Part shown: piece by piece, positions 36,094 to 44,833 of the stretch | Position numbering within the stretch: position 1 is the stretch's first letter | Layout of the letters: every line of letters starts with the position of its first letter | Assembly: GCA_965204545.1 (NCBI GenBank) | Contig: CBDBFA010000003.1 | Coordinates: 2,976,001-3,040,000, forward strand | Origin: JAABVD01 sp965204545 | GTDB lineage: Bacteria > Verrucomicrobiota > Verrucomicrobiia > Opitutales > UBA2995 | Direction of reading: 5' to 3' | DNA length: 64,000 nucleotides | Notes under the pieces: generated by a model | The model's database searches: none | What the model was told of the DNA's origin: nothing | Seen by the model: the letters and a program-made list of their open reading frames with translations, nothing else | Program-made: the position numbers and the translations under genes

Positions 36094-36621
36094 TGCCCGG
36101 TGGAGAGTGAATAGTGGAGAGAATGGACCACGGATTTCACGGATGGGCCCAGATTATTAGCTGAATCCGAGCTGCGGAAGCGGCTTTACGCCGCGATAAT
36201 TGTAGCCACAAAAGGCAGGGGAGAGGAATGGACTCTCGCAAAGACCGCGAAGGCCGCAAAGACGCATAACGGAGGGCGGGTTTTCCAACCCGCCATATGC
36301 GGTTTAAAACTTACCCGGATTAACCACAGATTTCGCAGATGGGCACAGATTTAATAAAGGAGGGGGGACATTCCTGCCTGCCACGCCGGGAGGCGGGTCC
36401 CCCAAAAGCCACTATGACTGTTCTATCCTCGAAGCCCAGTTTATTGACCTCCTATTGGTTTAATAACGCGTCTCCTGCCTGTCCAGCAGACAGGTCGTCT
36501 AACTCAGTTTGGCCCCATTCATGCTACCTGACTCCAATTACAAAATTAATTTGTGGTGGAAATGACTCATTGAGCGGTATTTGAATTTATCTGGTACGTG
36601 CATCCGAAAAGAGATTAGAGA
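36094..36621. repeat. Spacer with two REP-type palindromes
   Basis: A REP palindrome at 36270-36294 (CGGAGGGCGGG...CCCGCC) and a variant with GGGGGACATTCCTGCC...GGCGGGTCCCCC at 36360-36406. Also ACGGATTTCACGGATGGG phrases and a second TTACGCCGC motif. 36410-36620 holds no recognisable repeat or gene. Confidence 0.55.
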
Positions 36622-36723
36622 ATGCGACCGATAATTTACGACCCACGACGAGCTCTTGAACTCCTGCGGCATGGTAGCGGGGAAGTCTGGCCGCTGGCAT
36701 TTTCAACGTTGGGGAGAAGCTGA
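36622..36723 (+). CDS. Tiny ORF coupled to the DprA-like gene
   Basis: 33 codons, MRPIIYDPRRALELLRHGSG then EVWPLAFSTLGRS, whose TGA overlaps the next ATG as TGATG, a common coupling arrangement. An in-frame TAG lies six bases before the ATG, so it cannot be extended. It may be a leader peptide, a small partner protein or the tail of a lost gene. No family recognised. Confidence 0.3.
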   Translation: MRPIIYDPRRALELLRHGSGEVWPLAFSTLGRS

Positions 36724-38060
36724 TGAACGGCGAAATCAGTCCCAACGCCCAAGCGATTCTGCTCCTGACCGCCCCCCTTTTGATAGGGAAATCCAAGGAT
36801 TCCATGAAGCCGTTGTCCCCGACGGAATACAACAAGCTAGCATGGCATCTCCGCGAAACAGGACAGCAGCCACAAGATCTGTTCGATCCAGGTGCCCTGA
36901 GGGTAGTTAACGAATCCTGGCCCAAACTGGATATCGAGCGCGTCCATCGACTCCTCGGGCGAGGATTCCTCCTTGCCCAAGTTGTGGAGCACTGGAGGGC
37001 CCGCGGGATATGGGTTTTAACTAGGGTGGACGAGGATTTCCCACACAGGCTTAAGAAGCGAATGAGGGAGAAGGCGCCGCCTGTGTTGTACGGCTGCGGA
37101 AACTGCGGCTTGATGGGTGGAGGTGGGTTGGCGGTAGTCGGCTCCAGGCATGTGAACGATGACCTAGTCCGGTCCACGGAGAGTGTCGGACGCTTGGCAG
37201 CAGAAGCGGATTTGGGCATCGTTTCGGGTGGGGCACATGGTGTTGATCAGGCCGCTATGCGGGGAGCTCTGACCGCAGGTGGCCGGGCCATTGGGATACT
37301 GTCCAACGGTCTCGAACGGGCAGCGCTGAACCGAGATAACCGCGCCCCACTCATGGAGGGACGACTCGTTCTGGTTTCCCCCTACGATCCTGCAGTCCGG
37401 TTCCAGGTCTGGAACGCGATGGACCGCAACAAACTCATCTATGCGCTGGCCGATGCGGCTCTTGTGGTCAACACGGAGATTGGCAAGGGAGGCACTTGGG
37501 CAGGTGCGACCGAGCAACTGGACAGGCTCCATTTCGTGCCTGTGTATGTCCGTTCGACCGAACCGCAGTCCCCGGGTCTTGAAGCCCTGCAACAGAAAGG
37601 GGCTTCGCCGTGGCCGGATCCAAGGACTCCGGCCGAAATGCATGACATCATGTCGAGTGACGGTTCACCGGTTTTGGAGCCTTCCGGGTTGGTTCAACTG
37701 GACCTCTTCAGGTCGAGGGAGGTTGGTGAAACGAGACAGCCAGTGGTACGGGAGTCGGCGGCTGGCGAGGGCAGAGATTCCCCCAAGCGCACGCCTACTT
37801 CACTAGAAGGCCTCGCGCCGAAAGCGGTTACTGCGGGGAAGCGACTACTGCCCGTCATGACCGGTGAAATGACGCGAAAGGAGATCTGTAATGCATTGGG
37901 TCTCAAAAATTGGGGCAACGTCAGGAAGGGATACGTGAACCTCTGCCTGGACCAAAACTGGATAGAAATGACGATTCCCGAAAAACCAACGAGCCGGAAC
38001 CAGCGTTTCCGACGCACTTCCGCTGGAAGGACTCTTGCTAAAACATTCGACAATGCGTAG
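36723..38060 (+). CDS. DprA/Smf-like DNA-processing protein with C-terminal winged helix
   Basis: 445 aa. The central Rossmann fold of DprA is clear: GGLAVVGSR (134-142), DLGIVSGGAHGVDQAAMRGAL (163-183), SPYDPAVRFQVWNAMDRNKLIYALADAALVV and GGTWAGATEQL. The N-terminal about 110 residues (HRLLGRGFLLAQVVEHWRARG) are a helical DprA-type domain. After a low-complexity linker, residues about 378-440 (VMTGEMTRKEICNALGLKN... FRRTSAGRTL) look like a winged helix, as in mobile DprA variants rather than competence DprA. It stands in the accessory region away from competence genes, so a conflict role is possible (inference). Confidence 0.82.
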   Translation: MNGEISPNAQAILLLTAPLLIGKSKDSMKPLSPTEYNKLAWHLRETGQQPQDLFDPGALRVVNESWPKLDIERVHRLLGRGFLLAQVVEHWRARGIWVLTRVDEDFPHRLKKRMREKAPPVLYGCGNCGLMGGGGLAVVGSRHVNDDLVRSTESVGRLAAEADLGIVSGGAHGVDQAAMRGALTAGGRAIGILSNGLERAALNRDNRAPLMEGRLVLVSPYDPAVRFQVWNAMDRNKLIYALADAALVVNTEIGKGGTWAGATEQLDRLHFVPVYVRSTEPQSPGLEALQQKGASPWPDPRTPAEMHDIMSSDGSPVLEPSGLVQLDLFRSREVGETRQPVVRESAAGEGRDSPKRTPTSLEGLAPKAVTAGKRLLPVMTGEMTRKEICNALGLKNWGNVRKGYVNLCLDQNWIEMTIPEKPTSRNQRFRRTSAGRTLAKTFDNA

Positions 38061-38259
38061 CTCCTCCGACAATACGCCCGCACGAGAGCACATGGCCGCG
38101 AGGGCGGCTTGTAACGGAGGGCGGGTTTTCCTACCCGCCATAAAAACACAATTGGCGCCCTTGGGCGCCTCTCTCCCCCACATCAACCAGCAGGCTTGAC
38201 ACCACGGACTAAGTAATTACTGTAATTACAATAATTCTTTTCAGGAGGAACCCGAAGCC

Positions 38260-38502
38260 ATGACAACCAGAGATATCAAACTGATCGCCATCGGCAACTC
38301 CAAGGGCATACGTCTTCCCAAGGTCCTGTTGCAGAAATATGGTTGGGGAGACTCCCTTGTCCTTAAAGAAACCGAAGAAGGCATATTTCTCTACAGCAGC
38401 GAAAAGAACAAGCTCTCTTGGAAAGAAACCTACCGGGCCATGGCGGCTGACCACGAAGACTGGAGCGATCTCGACGCCACCGTTGCTGATGGTCTCGATT
38501 GA
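38260..38502 (+). CDS. MazE-like antitoxin (AbrB/SpoVT fold)
   Basis: 80 aa. IKLIAIGNSKGIRLPKVLLQKYGWGDSLVLKETEEGIFLY is a swapped-hairpin AbrB/MazE DNA-binding domain. The tail (WKETYRAMAADHEDWSDLDAT) is acidic, as expected for the toxin-binding part. AGGAGG precedes the ATG (about 38242). The toxin ATG overlaps its stop, giving a two-gene, probably self-repressed unit. Confidence 0.9.
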   Translation: MTTRDIKLIAIGNSKGIRLPKVLLQKYGWGDSLVLKETEEGIFLYSSEKNKLSWKETYRAMAADHEDWSDLDATVADGLD

Positions 38503-38834
38503 TGGCGGCTTTTCCGAAGCGATACGCTATCTACTTTGCCGATCTCAATCCTACGGTGGGGGCGGAAATCCGCAAAGTGCGTCCGGTGGTGGTGGTTAGT
38601 CAGAATGAGATGAATCAGTTTATCAATACGGTCGTGGTTTGTCCGCTCACCTCCGCCTTACATCCTCAGTGGCGTAGCCGATTGCAAATCCAATGCGCGG
38701 GCAGGAAAGCTGAAATTGCCGTGGACCAGATTCGCACCATCAGCAAACAGCGACTGAGGGACCAGATCGACAGGTTGTCCGCCGAGGCCGCGGCCCACCT
38801 CCGCCGCCTTATCACCGAGATGTACGGACAATAG
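38502..38834 (+). CDS. MazF/PemK-like endoribonuclease toxin
   Basis: 110 aa. PKRYAIYFADLNPTVGAEIRKVRPVVVVSQNEMN and NTVVVCPLTSAL followed by VDQIRTISKQRL are the MazF/PemK signatures; the Arg and Thr/Ser of the active site are retained. It cleaves RNA when freed from its antitoxin. The start is the ATG overlapping the antitoxin TGA. Confidence 0.92.
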   Translation: MAAFPKRYAIYFADLNPTVGAEIRKVRPVVVVSQNEMNQFINTVVVCPLTSALHPQWRSRLQIQCAGRKAEIAVDQIRTISKQRLRDQIDRLSAEAAAHLRRLITEMYGQ

Positions 38835-38924
38835 CGATCCCCTTCCGGCGAAGCCGGTTCAAGCAACCAAAGGATGCGTTGATAATAATTCCTCATTCCT
38901 AATTGGCGCGCCCCCGGCGCCTCC

Positions 38925-39158
38925 CTGCGCCGAGCTGGTTGCGATGACTTTTGAATACCCACGGTCGGCGGGTATTTTTTCGGAACGCTGTTCTTAAGTC
39001 CTCAAAAAATGGGAGTTCTTACCTATTGAATGATAAAGATTCAAAAGCGGCGTTGCGAAGACGCAGTCCCCCTACCAATAAATTCAAGCGTGGTAGGGCA
39101 AGAGCATCCCTGCTCTACCGTTCGTCGTTGTCAGCCAAAAAACCATCTGAGTAGTTAC
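38925..39158 (-). mobile_element. MITE-like element, copy C (left end lost)
   Basis: Identical in layout to copy B from CTGCGCCGAGCTGG onward and ends with the CTGAGTAGTTAC terminus at 39147-39158. The first about 43 bases, including the other terminus, are missing and replaced by a GGCGCGCC-type palindrome, so no target duplication is seen. It is a fossil of the same family. Confidence 0.8.
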
Positions 39159-39245
39159 AATAAAATTTCCTAATTGGCGCGCCAACGGCGCCTTCCTCCC
39201 TCTGTGCTCTCTGTGTCCTCTGTGGTTAATCCCTCTTCCCTTCCA

Positions 39246-40199
39246 TCAAGCTCGTTCCCGGCGAATTTTCGCCATCAACGCGAACGGATCGGCGGTTTGC
39301 TCAGTCGAACCAAATTCGCGGTATAGCGTCGCGACATTGACCACGATCCGTTCCGCGTCACCCCACGAATCGAAGTCCGCCAGCGAGATGTCCATTGCCG
39401 CGTCGTATACACTTAGACCGGCATCGAAGCGGGTCTTGGCTTCCTCCCGCACATACACCAGATAGTCACGCACGGCCCGGACGCCGTGCTTGTCGGTGAG
39501 CGGACCGTGGCCGGGGACGACCATGTCGAGGGACAATTCCAGGATATGGTCGCAGGCCGCGATCCAGTTGGCGACGGGACCGGCCCACAGGATCGGGTGG
39601 CTCTCGATGAAGAGTATGTCGCCGGTGAAGATAAGTTTTTCGTCCGGCACGTAGACCAGGATGTCGCCGGTGGTATGGCAAGGCCCGAACTGCTTCAGAA
39701 CGATGGCCTTGTCTCCGACTCGGGTCCGGTATTCACCCTCGAAGGTCACGGTCGGAAGGGTTTGCTTGATCCCTTCGAAGTCAAAGGCGCTGAAGGCTTC
39801 GAGGAGGAACCGGCCCGTTTCACCCATGTCCGGCGCCTGACGCATGAGCGCGGCGTGCTGGGCCGGACTCTGGGCAGCCATCTCCTCGGCCGCGGCCCTG
39901 GAGGCGATGATCTCCGCCTCTTCCACCAGTTCGTTGCCGTTGCAGTGGTCGGGGTTGGCGTGGGTGTTGACCAGCGTGTCGAAGGTGCGCGTGGCCGCGG
40001 GTTCCGCATCGCGCATTCCGGAAAGCATGGCGCGTGTCAATTTCAGATCAAACAGAGTGTCCACCAGCAGGCTCTGGTCGCCGTCCACCACAAGTCCCGC
40101 ATTGCTCCAACCCCAACCGCCATCGGGTTGGATCCAGGCGTAGCACCGATCTCCCACATCGTGGAGTCCGTGGGCGAAAGGTCGAATTCCAAGGCTCAT
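39246..40199 (-). CDS. MBL-fold metallo-hydrolase
   Basis: 317 aa. The metal-binding motif appears as NTHANPDHCNG (78-88; HxNxDH form), with GPCHTTGDILVYVPDEKLIFTGDILF and VPGHGPLTDKHGV supplying the other ligands (His, Asp, His). This is the beta-lactamase-fold hydrolase family. The early WGWSNAGLVVDGDQSLLVDT is typical of the quinoprotein relay/Blh-like group. No signal peptide. The substrate cannot be told. Confidence 0.87.
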   Translation of the reverse strand: MSLGIRPFAHGLHDVGDRCYAWIQPDGGWGWSNAGLVVDGDQSLLVDTLFDLKLTRAMLSGMRDAEPAATRTFDTLVNTHANPDHCNGNELVEEAEIIASRAAAEEMAAQSPAQHAALMRQAPDMGETGRFLLEAFSAFDFEGIKQTLPTVTFEGEYRTRVGDKAIVLKQFGPCHTTGDILVYVPDEKLIFTGDILFIESHPILWAGPVANWIAACDHILELSLDMVVPGHGPLTDKHGVRAVRDYLVYVREEAKTRFDAGLSVYDAAMDISLADFDSWGDAERIVVNVATLYREFGSTEQTADPFALMAKIRRERA

Positions 40200-40456
40200 G
40201 CCTCTGTCCTATATTGTTTTAGGCGTCAGCCAATTCCTAATTCCTGGTTTCTAGTTCCTGGGTGCTGGTTTTTGGTTTTAGCCTTCAGGCCCCTCTCTCA
40301 TCCCGTCCATCCTGTGTATCCATGTTTTGCGTCTTTTGTGATTTTTGTGGTTAATCCCCTATCCCTCCCTCTGCGCTTCGCCAGAGTCCATTTAATCCGT
40401 GGTTTACCTAAGAGGAATGCTTGCCTTAGGCTATGACTTGTGCAATTGTGCAATTC

Positions 40457-40861
40457 ATGCCCAAATCTAAGGAGATTGTCGTAGACGCGTCAGTTGTTCT
40501 CGCAGTGATTTTGAATGAACCCGAAAAAGTAGAGATTATCCGGAATACCGAGGGGCGAGATCTGATTTCTCCAGGTTGCCTGAAGTGGGAAATCGGAAAT
40601 GCATTTTCGGCCATGCTCAAGCGAAAGCGCTTAGACCAAAAACAGGTTCAGAAAGCGCTCGATACGTTTTCGGTGATTCCCATCAAAGAGGTAGAAGTAA
40701 ATTTAAATGAAGCCCTCACGCTCTGCGCCAATCACAATATCTATGCCTATGATGCCTACTACATGCTCGTGTCCAAGCGGTTATCCCGACCCATGCTGAC
40801 GTTGGATGATCGGATGGCCGAGGTGGCAAAATTCGAAGGTATAAAGGTCGAGGAAGTTTAA
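40457..40861 (+). CDS. PIN-domain (VapC-like) ribonuclease toxin
   Basis: 134 aa from the ATG before IVVDASVVLAVILNE; an ATG at 40433 would add eight residues. The acidic active-site residues are in order: Asp10, Glu45 (KWEIGNAF), Asp99 (AYDAYY) and Asp117/118 (TLDDRM). VapC proteins cleave tRNA or rRNA. The antitoxin gene follows after one base, the reverse of the usual antitoxin-first order. Confidence 0.87.
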   Translation: MPKSKEIVVDASVVLAVILNEPEKVEIIRNTEGRDLISPGCLKWEIGNAFSAMLKRKRLDQKQVQKALDTFSVIPIKEVEVNLNEALTLCANHNIYAYDAYYMLVSKRLSRPMLTLDDRMAEVAKFEGIKVEEV

Positions 40862-40862
40862 G

Positions 40863-41096
40863 ATGAAGTTATATACATACAGCGATGCACGACAGCAGTT
40901 TTCCAAGGTTTTGGATACTGCCAAGAAAGAAGGAAAAGTTCTCATTCGCAGAAGAGATGGAAGTCTCTTTTCCCTTGTAGCAGAGAAGTCTGAAGTCTCA
41001 CCTTTCGACGTGAAAGGTATTTCGACCAAGGTAACCACACCTGAAATTGTGGATGTCTTAAGAAGGGAAAGAGAGAGAACAGGTCGAGGGAAGTAA
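40863..41096 (+). CDS. Phd/YefM-like antitoxin
   Basis: 77 aa. MKLYTYSDARQQFSKVLDTA then KKEGKVLIRRRDGSLFSLV is the N-terminal Phd/YefM fold (DNA binding and dimerisation). The C-terminal part (TTPEIVDVLRRERERTGRGK) would wrap the toxin. It is directly downstream of the PIN gene and likely represses the pair. Confidence 0.85.
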   Translation: MKLYTYSDARQQFSKVLDTAKKEGKVLIRRRDGSLFSLVAEKSEVSPFDVKGISTKVTTPEIVDVLRRERERTGRGK

Positions 41097-41364
41097 ATAA
41101 TTCAGTTGTCAGTGGTTAGTGACCAGCTACGAGGGCGAAAGGAGGGCGGACTTTCCTGTCCGCCACACCGGGAGGCGGGCTGCCATAGCCTATTTTAGGC
41201 GGGTTGGAAAACCCGCCCTCCTTTATTCCTCTGCGCCCATCTGCGAAATCTGCGGTTAATTCCTAGGTTCTGGTTTCAGCCTTGAGGCCCCTCTCTTATC
41301 CCGTCCATCCTGTTTATCCATGTTCCCTCCCCAATTCCTTATTTGCGCCAACGGCGCCCCTCCC
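41097..41364. repeat. Repeat spacer before the LRR locus
   Basis: A REP variant GGAGGGCGGACTTTCCTGTCC with a second inverted copy ending GGGTTGGAAAACCCGCCCTCC (41143-41225), then CTGTTTATCCATG phrases and a GCGCCAACGGCGCC palindrome at about 41345-41358. No gene. Confidence 0.6.
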
Positions 41365-41635
41365 TCCGTGGCCAATCTCCTCCTCGCGAAGCGATCCTGT
41401 TCCGGCAAAGCCGGATCAAGTGACTGAAAGGAACGTTGTTAGAAAAATCTCAAACATCGTCACTTCGTGACTGGATGCCTCCGGCAACAGGATGGCACTC
41501 CGTGCCAACAGGAAAAATGAAGAGTTGCTTGGATTCAGAGAACAGAGTTTCAGAGAAAGAGACGCGAAGGAGGCCTATAACGGAGGGCGGGTTTTCCAAC
41601 CCGCCACATCGACACAATTGGCGCCCTCGGCGCCT
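41365..41635 (+). repeat. Direct repeat DR1 flanking the LRR gene
   Basis: About 271 bases starting TCCGTGGCCAATCTCCT, nearly identical to DR2 (44381-44689). It contains the module GCGATCCTGTTCC...GGATCAAGTGACTGAAAGGAACG, a unique-looking middle part, one REP palindrome (41579-41605) and the GGCGCCCTCGGCGCC palindrome. The open frame inside is the same in both copies and is not a gene. Confidence 0.75.
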
Positions 41636-41819
41636 CTCCCTCTGCGCCCTCTGTGGTTATTTCCAGGTTTTGGAATCTGGATACTAGATACTCGTTTCCG
41701 TGCTCATCCGTGTCATCCGTGGTTTTGACGATGAAACCTTCAAAAGTGCATTCGTTTGACAATTCCGGTGTTCCTGGTTTAACGAGATTGTGATCTCAAA
41801 CGTTGAACAGGGTTGTTGG

Positions 41820-44303
41820 ATGCTCCAAGCGCGGCATAGCCTGGCCACTTTGACCCGCGGCGCAGAGGTGATGCTCCTGATCCTGGCCGGGCTGTTGGGG
41901 ATATCGCAGCCTATCTCGGCGGCCGAGGGCAAGTTCGTCAATCTCTCGACCCGCGCCTTGGTGGAAACGGGAGAGGAGGTCATGATCGGGGGTTTTATCA
42001 TTGAAGATGGCCCTCGGCGGGTGCTCATCCAGGCGAGGGGACCGGAACTGGCCAATTTCGGCATATCCAATGCCCTGGCCGATCCGGTTCTCACGATCAT
42101 CCAAACCAGTGAGGGCGAACCTCCTCGCACTGAACTCGATCCTCCCATTGAGCTTATGGTCAAGGACAATTGGGAGGAGGACGACCAAAGACAGTTAATA
42201 TCCGACCTTTGGGGAGGCAATCCGAACCTTAGGGCCGGCAGCCTGAGTTCCGCAGCCGTTCTCACTCTCGATCCCGGAGGATATACGGCCAAGGTTGAGG
42301 GAAAAGATGGAGCTACCGGAGTTGCCCTGGTCGAAGTGTATAGGATTGATCCCGCTGAAAGCGAGGGCGAATTCGTCAATCTCTCGACCCGCGCCTTGGT
42401 GGAAACGGGAGACGAGGTCATGATTGGCGGATTTATCATCGAAGATGGCGCCCGGCGGGTGCTCATCCAGGCGCGTGGTCCGGAACTGGCCGATGACGGT
42501 GTTGCTAATGCGCTGGCCGATCCGGTTCTCACGATCGTCCAAACCAGCGAGGGCGAACCTCCTCGTACTGAACTCGATCCTCCCATTGAACTCATGGTCA
42601 ACGACAATTGGGAGGACAGTCAGAGGCATTTGGTAACCGACTTTTGGGGAGGCAATCCTCCCCTGACGGCAGGCAGCCTGAGTTCAGCTGCCGTACTTGT
42701 TCTCGGTCCCGGTAGCTATACCGCCAAGGTTGAAGGAAAGTATAGAACTGCTGGAGGAGTTTCACTTGTCGAAGTGTATGGGATTGGTTCTTCTGGGGTG
42801 GAAAGTACGGATTACTTGGCCCTCTCAGCCTTGTACAGTGCGGCAAACGGAGCAAACTGGGCCAACACCATTAATTGGCTGACCGACGCCCCGCTCGGTG
42901 ACTGGTACGGGGTGACGACGGATGATGCCGGGAGGGTTATCGGCATTGACCTCGGTGAAAACGACCTGTTGGGCACGATTCCGTCCGAACTGGGCAACCT
43001 CTCCAACTTGCAAAACCTGAGGCTTGCCCATAATCGGCTGAGCGGGCCGATACCGGTCGAGTTGGGTAACCTCGTCAAACTGGAAAGGCTGGATCTCGGC
43101 TACAACCGGTTGAGCAGGCCGATACCGACCGAGCTGGGTAACCTCGCCAACCTGCGATATCTGAACCTCCACTTTAACCGACTGGGCGGGCCGATTCCTG
43201 TCAAAGAACTGGGCAACCTCGCCAATCTGGAAAGGCTGGAACTGAGCGAAAACCAGTTGAGCGGGCCGATACCGGTCGAGTTGGTCAATCTCGCCAACCT
43301 GCGACATCTGGACCTCCACGGCAACCAGTTAAGCGGGCCGATACCCGCCAAGTTGGGTAACCTTGTCAACCTGCGATATCTAAACGTCCGTGCAAACCAG
43401 TTAAGCGGGCCAATACCGGTCGAGTTGGGAAACCTCCCCAATCTGGAATGGTTGGATCTCGTCTTCAACCAACTGAGTGGGCCGATACCGGCTGAGTTGG
43501 TTAACCTAACCAGCCTGCGAAATCTGGACCTCCGCCATAACCAGTTAAGCGGGCCGATACCGGTCGAACTGGGACGAATTAACAGCTTGGAATCCCTGGC
43601 TCTTGGCAATAATCAGTTAAGTGGGCCGATACCGGTCGAATTGGGTAACCTCCCCAATCTGGAATGGTTGGATCTCAGCGAAAACGAGCTGAGCGGGCTA
43701 ATTCCTGCCGAGTTAGGTTATCTGGCCAAATTGGAAAGGCTGTGGCTTTACGCTAACCAGTTGAGCGGACCGATACCGGCAGAGTTGGGCAACTTGGCCA
43801 ACTTGAAATTTCTGCGGCTCTATAACAATCAGTTAAACGGGTGCATCCCCAGGGGATTGCTATATGTGGGGGGAAGTTACCCCTTCACATTGGGCCCGTT
43901 CTGTGGACCTTCAGGTCCCGAACTGGTGGTCACTACATCTTTGTCGGTGCGTGGTTTCGGACAAATTGCGGGGCAGTCGTTCACGCTAAGGGCGAACATC
44001 CTCAATTTCGGCGAGGAATCATCTGCCGCAACCACCGTGCGATTTTACCTATCGTCAGATGCAACCATAACCCCGTTGGACACGGAGATTGGAATGGGTG
44101 CGGTGGGCGAACTTGCTGCCTCTGGTACCGGGCAAAATTCGGCATTTTGGTACCAGAGGCCCAGCACCGCGAATGTGTCGATTAATTGGACCGTACCAAG
44201 TAGCCCCGGCACCTACTATTTCGGTGCCTGCGTGGACACGGTGCCCGACGAGACCGACACCACCAACAACTGCTCGGGGTCGGTGCAAGTCGTAGTCGAG
44301 TAG
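41820..44303 (+). CDS. Secreted leucine-rich-repeat protein with duplicated N-terminal module and CARDB-like C-terminus
   Basis: 827 aa from the ATG at 41820 (a GTG at 41790 adds ten). Signal peptide to about residue 35 (LLILAGLLGISQPISA). Two about 140-residue modules follow, each opening FVNLSTRALVETG and containing IGGFIIEDG.RRVLIQARGPEL. These are near copies of each other, also at DNA level. Then 13 or so 24-residue plant-type LRRs of the form LxxNQLSGPIPVELGNLxNL, followed by a CARDB-like domain (VRGFGQIAGQSFTLRANILN... SCVDTVPDETDTTNN type). It is probably a surface or secreted adhesion or recognition protein. Confidence 0.85.
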   Translation: MLQARHSLATLTRGAEVMLLILAGLLGISQPISAAEGKFVNLSTRALVETGEEVMIGGFIIEDGPRRVLIQARGPELANFGISNALADPVLTIIQTSEGEPPRTELDPPIELMVKDNWEEDDQRQLISDLWGGNPNLRAGSLSSAAVLTLDPGGYTAKVEGKDGATGVALVEVYRIDPAESEGEFVNLSTRALVETGDEVMIGGFIIEDGARRVLIQARGPELADDGVANALADPVLTIVQTSEGEPPRTELDPPIELMVNDNWEDSQRHLVTDFWGGNPPLTAGSLSSAAVLVLGPGSYTAKVEGKYRTAGGVSLVEVYGIGSSGVESTDYLALSALYSAANGANWANTINWLTDAPLGDWYGVTTDDAGRVIGIDLGENDLLGTIPSELGNLSNLQNLRLAHNRLSGPIPVELGNLVKLERLDLGYNRLSRPIPTELGNLANLRYLNLHFNRLGGPIPVKELGNLANLERLELSENQLSGPIPVELVNLANLRHLDLHGNQLSGPIPAKLGNLVNLRYLNVRANQLSGPIPVELGNLPNLEWLDLVFNQLSGPIPAELVNLTSLRNLDLRHNQLSGPIPVELGRINSLESLALGNNQLSGPIPVELGNLPNLEWLDLSENELSGLIPAELGYLAKLERLWLYANQLSGPIPAELGNLANLKFLRLYNNQLNGCIPRGLLYVGGSYPFTLGPFCGPSGPELVVTTSLSVRGFGQIAGQSFTLRANILNFGEESSAATTVRFYLSSDATITPLDTEIGMGAVGELAASGTGQNSAFWYQRPSTANVSINWTVPSSPGTYYFGACVDTVPDETDTTNNCSGSVQVVVE

Positions 44304-44380
44304 CCTATGGCGGGGCCTGCCCCTGTCCAGGGGGTTTGGGCGTGTTCGGTCACCGATAGCAGCTTTGCCAACTTCCCCCA

Positions 44381-44689
44381 TCCGTGGCCAATCTCCTATT
44401 CGCGAAGCGATCCTGTTCCTGCGAAGCAGGATCAAGTGACTGAAAGGAACGTTGTTAGAAAAATCTCAAACATCGTCACTTCGTGACTGGATGCCTCCGG
44501 CAACAGGATGGCACTCCGTGCCAACAGGAAAAATGAAGAGTTGCTTGGATTCAGAGAACAGAGTTTCAGAGAAAGAGACGCGAAGGAGGCCTATAACGGA
44601 GGGCGGGTTTTCCAACCCGCCACATCAACTATAACGGAGGGCGGGTTTTCCAACCCGCCAAATCAACACAATTGGCGCCCTCGGCGCCT
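44381..44689 (+). repeat. Direct repeat DR2 flanking the LRR gene
   Basis: Same sequence as DR1 in the same orientation, 38 bases longer because its REP palindrome (CGGAGGGCGGG...CCCGCC) is present twice. The changed loop CCTGCGAAGCAGG versus CCGGCAAAGCCGG keeps the hairpin by compensating changes. The surrounding 44304-44380 and 44690-44833 hold no gene; hsdM must be transcribed from here. Confidence 0.75.
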
Positions 44690-44833
44690 TCCTCTGTGCC
44701 ATCTGTGTCCTCTGTGGTTAACCTCTCCGAATTCAAATTCCTTGCCCTTGCTCTAAGGTTTTCTCAGGTTTCTTAGCTTCTTTTCGAAGTCCCTTGACAG
44801 TCCCTCAAAGTTACCTGCTGACCATTCCATTTA

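Noticed and set aside
41436..41687. Open frame MLEKSQTSSLRDWMPPATG, repeated at 44452
   Set aside because: It is the same frame in both copies of the direct repeat, running through a REP palindrome; no family resemblance or ribosome-binding site.
42960..43850. Regular about 72-base repeats resembling a CRISPR array
   Set aside because: They are codons for 24-residue LRRs inside a continuous gene; repeats vary and there are no spacers.
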